Below are positions 50,601-60,979 of a stretch of 64,000 nt of DNA, piece after piece. The translations under genes and the position numbers were made by a program. This stretch comes from Poecilobothrus nobilitatus (lineage: Eukaryota; Arthropoda; Insecta; Diptera; Dolichopodidae): the NCBI GenBank assembly GCA_947095535.1, contig OX352773.1:211006093-211070092 (forward strand). Direction: 5' to 3'. How positions within the stretch are numbered: position 1 is the first letter of the stretch; each line of letters begins with the position of its first letter. The notes under the pieces are model-generated. The model searched no databases. It saw nothing but the letters and a program-made list of their open reading frames with translations, and was not told the origin of the DNA.

Positions 50601-52327
50601 CGATACTTATTTTATTTGAACCTTGAACATTCATTTTCTTTTATTTTTGTTCTTACCTATCTCTTTTATTTTAAGCTTAAAATACTTTAAAATTAACTTT
50701 CAAAGGAATTTTTTTTTTCTAGATCCTTTTTTATAGGTACTAAAATGCAATAAAAATAACCTTTTTTTTTGTTACCAGAGCACCACTATATTACAATCTA
50801 TTAACAGTAAGACTAATTTATTTATTATTCAATCAAATAACATGCTATAGATTAGAGAAATAATTTTTTTTCCTTGATAATTTCATATTTCAACAGAATT
50901 TCAAAAAAAAAAAAAAAAAAACAAATTTGAGATCTTTGAGAAATGACATCCGATAAAATTAGATTTATATAAATTCAAAGAGATATACCAAACGAGAAAA
51001 CATTTTAAGCAAAAAAATATATAAAAAAATGTCCATGTTAAAATAAATCCTATTTTCCAATTATACAAGAAAATCCGATTGATATGCGAAAAAATAACAG
51101 ACTGTAACAAAAACAACAAAAATAAGAAAAAAAATATAGAATCTAGTAATGGGTTCTTTTTTTCAATTGACACCCGTATTAAAATTATATTTTAACAACG
51201 GTTAGCTTGCTAGTTTTTAAATTTACCATTACATTAAATTGTACTGTCTGTCTTTAGTTTTTGTTTTTTTTTTAAATTTAAAATTTTTTTTTTATTTCTA
51301 TCTCTTTCTTTTAAATATACATATTATTATCATACTTTATTTATTTAAAAAGATGATTTTTTTTTTTAATTCGCGTAACCAAAGTCTGTTCTAAAAGTCC
51401 ATTTAAAATCTATGCGCTCATTTTTATATTCATTGGATTTGTATATGCAATTATTTCATTCTATTCTATCCTGTCCTGTTCTATTCTATTTTATTCATAA
51501 ATTTCGCTTTTTTTTTTAATATCTATATACCTACTTTTTGAATTATTTTTTAATTTTTTAACAAAAAGTAGAAAAAATTCAGCTTGATGGTAATAAAAAA
51601 GGAAAAAACTGCCAAAGAAAATTCTCTTTAAATGCCATAAAAAGGGTCTATACCGCAAAAAAAAAAAAAAAATAAAAAAAAAAATGAGGTCTCACTAACT
51701 TCATCAAATTTAATTTTTTCTTCTTTTTGTCTTTAGTTTCGTCAGGGAAGCAAAAAAAAAAAGTGTAGAACAAGGAGAATTTGTTGGATACGAATTAATA
51801 AATTGTTAAATAAAAATTTAGACAAAATTTTGTCAAAATAATCTGAAAATTTGCAAATGTTGAATTTATTATAGGATATGTACAATAATGTTTAATTAAT
51901 CAGTGCTTACAATTAAATTCCCAATATGGCTAATTAAAATTTGGGTCCTCTTATTTAATTCTGACATATATTATTAGACATATATTTCGCTTATTAACAT
52001 GTGTGATTGACAGAATAAATTATTAAGAAGTTCGATGAACCTTTCAAAAAATGCTTTTCTTTTTTTTTTTTGACAGCAATTAGAATCTAAACAAAAAGAA
52101 AACTGTCGTACAACAATTAAATATTTGGTTTTAATGAAAATTTTTTGATACTTTCTTCATTTTAATCCTACAGGCCATCACTTCAAGACCTTAAGGCAAA
52201 ATCATGATTCAATTTAAATTTTTTTTTCTCTTTTAAAACCCTTTGTAGTTTCTTTTATGTTCAATTCTCAACTACAAAAATCATCATATTAATATCGTAT
52301 TGCCGCTTTAGTACAGTTTGATCCGTT

Positions 52328-52367
<40 letters not shown>

Positions 52368-54870
52368 TGTTTTAAATTAAATGTTTCCATATACATTTAA
52401 GTTCCAAAGTTCTAAATTTAAATCTATAACTGTTTAAGGATCGTTGTGGTAGAATGAAATTCACAAAAAAAAAAAAAACAACATTGAAAAAGAAAAACAA
52501 ATAAGAAAAAAGAAAAAAAAAAAAAGAAAAGGCTTCCTAACCATAATTTACCTGTTGTTTTTTCTGGCTGTGTGTTATGTCTGGTTTGGTGGTAGTCCGT
52601 ATTACATGCCAATTTTTTTCTCGTGTCCATTAAATAACACCTCTGAATGGCATAACATAGTACTTGTTTGTTTCTTGGACGGCTAAACACTGCTTAAAGA
52701 ATTCCAACAAACAGAAAACAAAACTCAAATAAAACAATAACAAAACACAGACAAAAAAAAATGATCAGGATCAGGCAATTCAGGCTTCATCATCATAATA
52801 GCATTCGATGTATGACTAAACATTGGTAAAAAAAAAAAAAAAAAAAAAAAACAAAAATTGCATGGCATAACACAGGACAGCACAGCACATTATAAAAATA
52901 ATTCTGTCTAAAACAAAGAGGAAAAAAATAATTTGTTGTATATTTTTTTTTTTTTTTTGATATTTTTAGTGGATACCGTGCTGTACGTAGGTATTGTTGT
53001 ATTAACCTATGAATGATATAGTAAAGAAACCTTTTTTACTTTCCTCATCAGAGTTTCATTTTTGTTTTTTTATTTTTTTTTTGTTTTTTCGCATCCTCAG
53101 CAAACATAAATTGTATTCATGTTGCTGAAGTTTTAACATGATGCGATGATAATATGATGATTGGACATAAAATAAAGTGATGTGTATGCATGCATATATA
53201 ATATGTATGTATGCATATAGTACCTATATAAAATAAAAATGTTCTGTAGACTATAAAGAGTGAATTGTAAAACAAAAAGAAAAAGAAAATGAATGCAAAA
53301 TGCAAAATGCGTGCCTCATATCAAATGGACATAACAAAAATAAAGTGATGATGGGTGCATTGAAAAGCAAAAAAAAAAAAAAAGATTGAAGAATTAAGTT
53401 TAATTGTAATCGTTGCATTAAATGAGCTTTTCTTATATTTTTTGAAGATCAAAGGTGAAGAAAACAGAAAAAAATAAAACAAGAATATAAATATGGCTAC
53501 AATGAAATTAAAGGAAATTAAAGTAAGAAATAAAATATGAGATTAAAGAAAAAAAAAGTCTGTTTAAAATTATTAAGAATTCGTGTTTCTTTATTTTTAT
53601 TATCTGTAATAAAGATTTAAAATAATGATTTAGTAGTTCAGTAGTCATTAAAATTCAAAATATTTTCAAAGTTTTAAAATATAAAACCATTGAACTTTTG
53701 AAGTGAGAAAATTGTATATATAGTCACTTTTCCTATTATAAGATCAAAGGAGCTATTTTTGATTATAATCAAAGGGTATCTTAAAAACTAAGGATGTAAA
53801 ATAAGGCAAATAGGTGAAATATCGAATAAATTGTCTGCGCTTAGGAGCTTTGAATATCTTAGTTTTTCAAAATTTTATGGAAATAAAAAAAAATTTTTCA
53901 ATATTTTATGTGTATTTTTATTTAATATGAAATGTATCAGAGTGGCTACACTTGACTATATCTTTGAGAATTAAATTTTCTTTCAGACTATATCTCAATG
54001 ATGGTGTCTGCATTTCCACAATTCAATGTTAAATTCCGACTATACTTTAAAGGTAGATTAATTTTTTTTTTTATAATGAAATTTTTAATGTCTGCCTAAT
54101 TTGCAATTTATGTTTTTTTCTTTTTTTTTTTTAAGAAAATCACGTCTTTATTAAAAACGTAAGCAAAAAAAAAAAGAATTATTATCTGATTTGACCTGAA
54201 AGAAAATCAAAAGTTCTCAAATGAAAATTAAAAAAGAAACCAAATATTTTTCATTTATTTCTTTTTTTGTTTCTCTTGAAATTTGGTCCGGAAATTGCTT
54301 TTAAGTGTCATTAAGGCCATTAAAAAATACTGAAATTTTTGATATTCGAATGAAAAAAATGGGAAAAAAAAGTGCGAAATAAAATAAAATCATTACAAAA
54401 AAAAAAAAAAAACAAAATAAAAAGGGTTTAAAGTAATTTGTTTATGTCAGTCCCAAGAAAGAGAATGAAATGAATATATGAAATGAATATTGAAAGTGGG
54501 TCAAAAGTAACAATAATTTTTCATGTCATACATTTGAATATATAATACAGGTCTGTATGTTATCAGGTTATTCAGATTACGAATAATAATCCTTTTTGGG
54601 TTGGAATTTATTAATTTATTTTTTTGTTTTTTTTTTTTATAAAAAAGAGAGTGAAAAAAAATTAATTTTGATTATAATATTTTGTTTATTTATAAAGAAA
54701 GTAAAACTTTTGTATTAACATAATAGATTGAAATGCATTTACATGCAATTTATATGCAAACTAGCATCAAAATTAAAATAATTTTGAAATTGGAAAACAT
54801 AAATATATAAATATTATAAATTATAGCTACAAGTTATTTTTTTTAGATTATTACCCTACCATTAGCATTT
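47605..54870. other. long non-coding A+T-rich region
   Basis: About 7.3 kb with no supportable gene. A TA run lies at 52332-52364. A minus-strand frame at 52424-52690 has a mixed-composition N-terminal half (about 52545-52690) before dissolving into poly-Phe. It is less A+T-rich than its surroundings but unrecognised. Purine-rich stretches occur near 48275-48350. Confidence 0.5.
52332..52364. repeat. (TA)n microsatellite
   Basis: About 16 uninterrupted TA units ending in CACTG, the longest TA run of the window. Confidence 0.9.
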
Positions 54871-54990
54871 TCTTTCCAGATGTGGCTGTACATGTCGTAA
54901 GAGGGAATTATTTTTACCACGTTCGTGTGCACTTCCTCGGTGTTTAAAGCGTTTGTTATAGGCTCTTAGACACTAGATCGCCGAGGCGCC
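54871..54990 (-). mobile_element. tRNA-derived SINE, copy 3 (decayed, 3'-truncated)
   Basis: On the minus strand it starts GGCGCCTCGGCGATCTAGTG. The A-box region (CTAGTGTCTAAGAGCC) and the later body CCCTCTTACGACATGTACAG follow as in copies 1 and 2. The B box is destroyed (GCACACGAACG in its place). The match ends just past ACAGCCACATCTGGAAAG; the 3' palindrome and A tail are missing. No convincing target-site duplication is seen. It is the most diverged of the three copies. Confidence 0.75.
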
Positions 54991-56511
54991 TACCTATAAG
55001 CTATTTTATTTTGTATTAATGTATTAATTGTGTTTAATTAGCAGCAGTTATGTTATAATCGTTTTACAAATAGGTTTTTGTACTTTTTCCGAATTTGATT
55101 CCTTCAAAATATCCTAAATATCCTTTTTCCCTAAATAAATTTAATAGCATCTTCATTAAAATATTTAACTCCATTCACAATACACAAAAAGGTGAATTTT
55201 TCTTAGATGTATTTTTAGTGTGTGTATTTCACTCGTACTTGAGAATAAAAAATAAAAATGTCGTGTTTTTATCACTATACTTGTTAAGCAAAATCTCAAT
55301 TCATAATTACAAATTATCAAAATCTCACTAATCCATAGACAAATTGAGAAAAATTGCAATTGTTAAATGGAATACCATCTAATAGTCAGAATCTGTAGTG
55401 GTGACAATGTCTTTTGACATCGTGTAATAACCGTCAATGACATTGATGCAAAGAACAACGGTAACACTTTAAAAAAAAATATAAATTAATCAGAATTTTT
55501 GTTAATTGTAAATGCATTACAGACAAAAAAAAAAAATTAAAAGAAAATTAAAGAACAGTTAATTACTTTCTTTTTCCACTTAAAAAAAAATATTAAAAAT
55601 GCACTTAAAAAAAATTATGAATTGCTTTTATTTTTTTTCTTCCATAATAAAGAAAAAAACAAAATTAAATTTCACTGTTTGACTTTTGACGAAAAATGTC
55701 AAATAAATTGAGGTTAAATGGTTTTTCTTCGTTGAATTCTGCATCAATTGCATGGTTCATGTTAGATGATTAATTGAAGTCCATAATATTGAAATACAAA
55801 AGACAAACAGCAGGATTAAAGGGTAACATTTTTAATAATATTTCAATTTTTTTTTTTATTTATTTATGTCTTTTTTTTTAAATACGCATGAAATTGAATA
55901 TTAAACGATATTTGACGTTTTCATTTAAAATTGTTAAAAAAAAATGAGAATAAAAATTTATGATACAAAAAAGTTCATGGTGCAATTTTTGAAGAGGATT
56001 AATGAATTAAACTTTACATTTTTATTAATATTTTATTTTTTTAAATATTAATAATTTTTATTCCATTATTTTGTATCGGACACAATTTAAATAAAGTTAT
56101 TTGCAGATAATTAAGTAAAGAAAATTTAAAAAAATATTAAGAGAAGAAAAGAAAAAGGTTAAAGTTTCTTCTTAATTTAATTGTCAAAAAGGTGTTATAA
56201 TATTTCTAAATAATAAAAAAAGTTAAACGATTTAAAGAAATTTTTAAAGTGAAATAATAATGAAACAAAGTAATCGAAATATTTTTGTATTCCTTTGCTA
56301 TGACTTTTTGAAATTGTGTTAAAAATTCAAGTAAAATTGTAAACTTAGATAAAGTATTAACCATCTCATACATTTAGATGAGGTGCTTAGAAGAAGCGTA
56401 TGAGGCAACAAGAAAAGAAAGTTTAATGAAGAAGCAGAAATGTTTCTGTATTCCATAGTTCTGCTAAGTATCCTTATTGGTATGATATATAAATGAGATA
56501 TACATAGATAT
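54991..56511. other. non-coding A+T-rich region
   Basis: No supportable gene. Overlapping frames on opposite strands at 55095-55359, and a minus-strand frame at 56319-56534, lack any recognised motif. The latter runs into the family B element. Confidence 0.5.
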
Positions 56512-57852
56512 AAACAAGGTAGAATGTAAACCAACGGTTTTTAAAAGCGCACATTTCCAAAACTCAATACAAACTGTTTAGAAGTGTAACTTACATAAAA
56601 ATTTGAAAATTTCATGTATTAAGAAAAAACTTGAAAATAGGACATTTTTGAAATTTTGAGGGGCTATAAGTCCGGAATCCTATATAACTAAGAAAAGCCG
56701 TTAACACACGTAAAAATATATTATTGAAGCTTTAATTCTTATGTCTTGCCGAAGAAAAATTTTTACAGGTGCCTAAGTTACAGGTGTCTAAAAATAGCAA
56801 ATTTTCAATTTTTGAGGCGTAATAACTCTTAAAGAGGGGGCGTTACCAAAAAATTTTCTGAGGAAACTTATACTAATTCTAAAAGTTCTTTCTTGTCTCA
56901 AAATTTCAGGTTCCTATCTAAAGGGGTGCCGGAGTTATGAAAAAAGAAATTTCATGCAAAATGTGGTTTTCACATAACGGTAAATTTAAATCGTAAATTA
57001 CATAATATTACATAATTTTGATATTGTTTCATATAGATAATAAAATTTTCGATCTTCTGCCGGTTTTAGATTGCAAAACTATTACGCAGAGCCCGAGATA
57101 TATACATCTGAAAATGGGGCTTTTTTACAATTTTGAAGAGCTGCAACTTTGGAACCCTTTACAATTAAAATAAACCTTTCACACACGTAAAAATATATTA
57201 TTGTAGCTTTAATTTTTACATCTTGCAAAAGTAAAATGTGTGCAGGTTCCTAAGTTACAGGTGTTTAAAAATAGCAAATTTTCAATTTTTAAGCCCTAAT
57301 AGCTCATAAACAGGGGGTGGTCCGAAAAAATTTTCTGAGGAAACTTATACTAATTCTAAAAGTTCTTTCTTGCCTCAAAATTTCAAGCTTGTATCTAGAA
57401 GCGTGCCGGAGTTATGAAAGTAGAAAAATCATGCAAAATTTGGTTTTCACATAACGGTAAATTTAAATACTAAATTTAAAAAAATTGTATAATTTTGATA
57501 TTAATTTACAAAGATAAAAGAAATACCTGTCGAATGACGTTTTCAGATTGAAAAAATCTTAAGCAGAACATAAGATATATGCATTTAAAAATAGGGCTTT
57601 TTCAAAGTTTGAGGGGGTGTAGCTCCGTAATGGGGGGGGCTACATGAAAAAGTTGTTCCACAAAATTATTTTTTTTATAAGACCTACCTATGGTTAAAAT
57701 TTTTTTTCTCTATCTTTAACGGTGTAGAAGTTTTGTAAACAGACGGACGGACGGACGGACGGACGGACGGACGGACGGACGGACGGACGGACGGACAGAG
57801 TGAAACTAATAAGCACATTTTTTCAAAATTTTTTTGGAAATGTGCTAAAAAT
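56512..57852 (-). mobile_element. DINE-like element, family B, long copy
   Basis: On the minus strand the 5' end has TAGCACATTTCC facing AAAATGTGCTTA (near 57813-57849). Next come TTTCACTCTGTCC and 13 GTCC units (57745-57796), then GTCTGTTTACAAAAC, and the shared GTTATGTGAAAACC box twice. The 3' end is ACTGTTGGTTTACATTC followed by TACCTTGTTT, with AACAGTTT/AAACTGTT-type pairing before it. The interior contains a tandem duplication with a 477-base period: CACATAACGG at 56971 and 57448, and CACACG at 56705 and 57182. A chance frame at 57684-57905 translates the GTCC run as Ser-Val-Arg-Pro repeats and is not a gene. Confidence 0.75.
57745..57796 (-). repeat. (GTCC)13 microsatellite inside the family B element
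   Basis: Thirteen uninterrupted GGAC units on the plus strand. Equivalent runs are 6 units in A copy 1, 7 in A copy 2 and 8 in element D; in the neighbouring B copy the run is interrupted (58451-58492). Confidence 0.95.
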
Positions 57853-57855
57853 AAT

Positions 57856-58544
57856 AAAAACAAGGTAGAATGTAAACCAACAGTTTTTAAATTTCCAAAA
57901 CACACTACAAACTGTTTAGAATTGTGAGTTGCACAAAAATTTGAAAATTTAAAAAATTAAATTTAAGAAATTTTGTGTAATAAGAAAATATGTGAAAATA
58001 GGACTTTTCTGGAATTTTGAGGGGCTGTAAGTCCGGAACCCTATATAACTAAGAAAAACCGTTAACATATGTAAAAATATATTACTGGAGCTTTAATTTT
58101 TTTGTCTTGCCGAAGAAAAATGTGCACTGGTGCATAATAGCAAATTTTCAATTTTTCACATAACGGTAAATTTAAATACTAAATTTAAAAAAATTGTATA
58201 ATTTTAATATTAATTTACAAAGTAAAAAAAAATACCTGTTGAATGACGTTTTCAGAGTGAAAAAATGTTAGTAGAACATGAGATATACGAATTTAAAAAT
58301 GGGACTTTTTCAAAGTGTGAGGGGCTCTGGTTCCGTAATGGCGGGGGCTACATGAAAAAGTTGCTATACAACATTATTTTTTTTTATGAGACCTACCCAT
58401 TGTTAAAATTTTTTTTCTCTATCTTTAACGGTGTAGAAGTTTTGTAAACAGACGGACGGACAGACGGATAGACGAACGGACGCACGGACAGAGTGAAACT
58501 AATAGGCCATTTTTTCAAAAGTTTTTTGGAAATGTGCTAAAAAT
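57856..58544 (-). mobile_element. DINE-like element, family B, internally deleted copy
   Basis: A head-to-tail neighbour of the long copy, starting again (minus-strand 3' end) with the same AAACAAGGTAGAATG and finishing at the AAATGTGCTAAAAAT 5' end. It carries only one module set, so it is about half the length of its neighbour. The GTCC run is degenerate, with GACA, GATA and GAAC interruptions. The close match of ends with the neighbour shows one family. The order suggests tandem insertion or a duplication of the unit. Confidence 0.72.
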
Positions 58545-59809
58545 ATTTCTTGTGTAATTTAATAGATGACGCATAAATAAAAATATTTGCGTTTCATAGT
58601 CTTGTAGAATAACTACAATCGAGTAATCAACGCCATAGCGAAAGTTTAGCTTTCGAGAATTGAAGTTAAGTCAAAAATTAAAAACAAATAAATTACTTGG
58701 TATTCTAGATGCTCCTTAAAGGAGCGGAAAGGAAAAACAAATATATAATATATTGTAGATAACTACTACCACCTAAAATATATTTACCACATAAAATATA
58801 AAAATTTGAAACTGAAATTTCCCAAACTTTCTCTATATATACATATGTAAGTTTTGTGGAGAATTAAACAAACATTTAATTTTTAGAATTTTTACAATCA
58901 TTATACAGGTATTCTATTTATTAGTTTTCATTTTATGCTACAATTGATTATAATTTATTTGAACTTTATGTATGTATGTATGTACAAAGTATGATAAAGT
59001 ATTTTGTTTATTACATATCTAACTCTTAAAACAGTTGTAATTTTGTAGCAAATACTGTTAATTTTATTCATAGAAAAAACTTTTTGTAAACAAAAAAATA
59101 AAAAAAAACTTTATTTCACCTTTCGTTTTCTATTACAATTTTAACCAATTACCATTTTAACTTATGTCAAGTATGTTTTGTCGCGGTAATGTCAAATATT
59201 TGGTAAATAAGTAATTTTTACAATTAAGTAGCTATAAGTATTTGAGTTGGGATTTAAAAAAAAATAATTCATTTATATTTCACGTTAATTCAGTAAATAA
59301 ATCTACAAACAATATGATTGAGGTTTCGCCAACTTCGTGTAAATAAAACATAAATTAATTAAATGAAAAATTATTAAATTTTAAGTAGGCTTTGTGTAGT
59401 TTTTTCTTGACATTTTATTTTGAGTGCTAAACGAAATAACCTACTTTAAACAGTCTGCAAAAGAGTGTCCATAGTGAAATCATAATTTGTAAAATGTACT
59501 TACATACTCACTTAATAAAAATAGCTTGTCCTAATCTTTTATTTTGATACTATTCAATTAGTCAACACTTAAATCCGTAAAGAAAGCAAAAAAAAGTTAA
59601 AAGTTGACCACCTTTTTTTATGATTGCGTCACGGTAGCGTTTATTATAGACACTTTCATACAATTTAATACATTTAAGTCTACTTTGATACTTCGATAAA
59701 TATAGAGACCGTGCATTGCAGATGCAATATTAAACTACGTAAAATAGTAAACGATTTTTAATGCAAGTGAAAATTTATATCGAATTATATGTAGAAATGG
59801 TACAAAACT
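58545..59809. other. non-coding A+T-rich region
   Basis: No supportable gene. On the minus strand an AATAAA signal (TCTATAATAAACGC, about 59638-59652) lies roughly 165 bases past the stop of the micro-ORF at 59810-59947 and could serve it. Confidence 0.45.
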
Positions 59810-59947
59810 TCAAGAACCGGCCGAATTACCATCTGTTTCAGCAATTTTAAAATTTGCATTCATATAATTTTGTCCGCTCTCAACATCGTGACAGTTACGC
59901 CTAAAAGAAACGCCAAGTATTGTCATTGCTATAAATGTCATACGCAT
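59810..59947 (-). CDS. candidate 45-aa micro-protein, unknown
   Basis: Starting at ATG 59947 (an in-frame TAA lies nine codons upstream), the frame encodes 45 residues and stops at TGA 59810-59812. The N-terminus MRMTFIAMTILGVSF is hydrophobic and signal- or anchor-like, but followed at once by RRNCHD. The C-terminal half is polar (ETDGNSAGS at the end) with a single Cys at residue 19. Codon third positions are A/T-biased while first and second positions are clearly richer in G and C than the flanking DNA, which is unusual for a chance frame here. A minus-strand AATAAA lies about 165 bases downstream and a TATATGTTATA-like stretch about 105 bases upstream. I recognise no family. TTTCTTTTAG inside it could instead be a splice acceptor, making this the last exon of something longer, or it may be chance. 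Confidence 0.3.
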   Translation of the reverse strand: MRMTFIAMTILGVSFRRNCHDVESGQNYMNANFKIAETDGNSAGS

Positions 59948-60559
59948 AATATTATTTATGTCCACTATGAGTTATGGCTGTTCTTATAACTTTAATTTTT
60001 TTTAAAACAATTACTCGCCACTCGCCAGACAGTTTTGCTATAGTTAAATTGAAATATAACATATATTTTGTTAAAAAAATTACAAAAACAGTCAGAAACT
60101 ACTAAAAAAAATTAGGTAGTTAGTGTTAGAGTTTAACTATGTGTTTGTAACACCGAATCATTTAAAAAAAAAAAATTTACATTTATCACGATATGTTGTA
60201 AAAATGCTGAGAAAAAATTTTTAAAGCCAACAACAGTTTTTTTTGTATTTAAGTGAATATATTTTTTTATTACTTTCTTCACTAAATTAAAATTAAAATT
60301 TGTTTTTTTTTTTTACAGTTTATAAACTCTTAAGGAAATATGCAAAGTGATATTTGTTACAAGGTGCTTTGCATACCAGACTTAGTTAGTGGGCTGCACC
60401 TGCTATTTTTTCTTTCATATATTGTTTTTTTGTTTTTTTTGGAATTTTTCTTTTCGAAAATTGCAGGTCATAGGTTATGTTAATTGTTTGTTAAAAACAA
60501 AAAAAGAATTTTTAATTTAAAAATTTGTAAAATTGTGATAGAAAAAAAACTACAAATAC
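59948..60559. other. A+T-rich DNA next to the provirus
   Basis: No gene is seen. The provirus 3' LTR must end somewhere near the right part of this stretch, but without the 5' LTR for comparison I cannot place its outer edge or the target-site duplication. Confidence 0.45.
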
Positions 60560-60979
60560 AGCGGTAAGTTTATTTAAAGTATTTACGTTTATACTGACTG
60601 CAGCGCGACTTATAAGTTTCGTTTTTACATTAATAAAAAAAAACAACTTTATTTTTTAAATATTCTTTAATTTGACTTTACTGGTTACAGGTATGATAAT
60701 AATAATAATTACTTTCAGAATAAAATATTACAGGTATTTATAGTTAAAAGGATGCATTGTCAGCGAAACATATATTATGTTAAAGAAATTTGGATAATTA
60801 ATATTTAAAGTTTCCCAATTGTTATTAACTAATTTAATTCTGCTGACATTGCGTCTGAACAAAAAGGTGAACAACATATGAAATTTAGTTTACATAAAAA
60901 TAAATGTTAATTATACAATATTAAGTTAAATTATATGTTAAGTTAAGTTATGGTTATATATTAGGATGATCATATAACT
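60560..60979 (-). repeat. 3' LTR of the provirus (outer end approximate)
   Basis: Directly after the polypurine tract the minus strand begins AGTTATATGATC, a start typical of gypsy-group LTRs. A TATAAATA box lies at 60735-60742. AATAAA polyadenylation signals lie at 60648-60653 and 60569-60574. A TCAGT initiator-like word is near 60594-60598. Only one LTR is in the window, so U3, R and U5 cannot be delimited. The stop codon of the upstream frame (60970-60972) falls inside the LTR. Confidence 0.62.

Noticed and set aside
52424..52690. 88-codon minus-strand frame with a non-simple N-terminal half
   Set aside because: Ends in poly-Phe from a T tract and no family is recognised. The less A+T-rich part is noted under the region entry only.
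57684..57905. 73-codon frame with Ser-Val-Arg-Pro repeats
   Set aside because: It is the GTCC microsatellite of the family B element read in frame; not conserved in the other copies.
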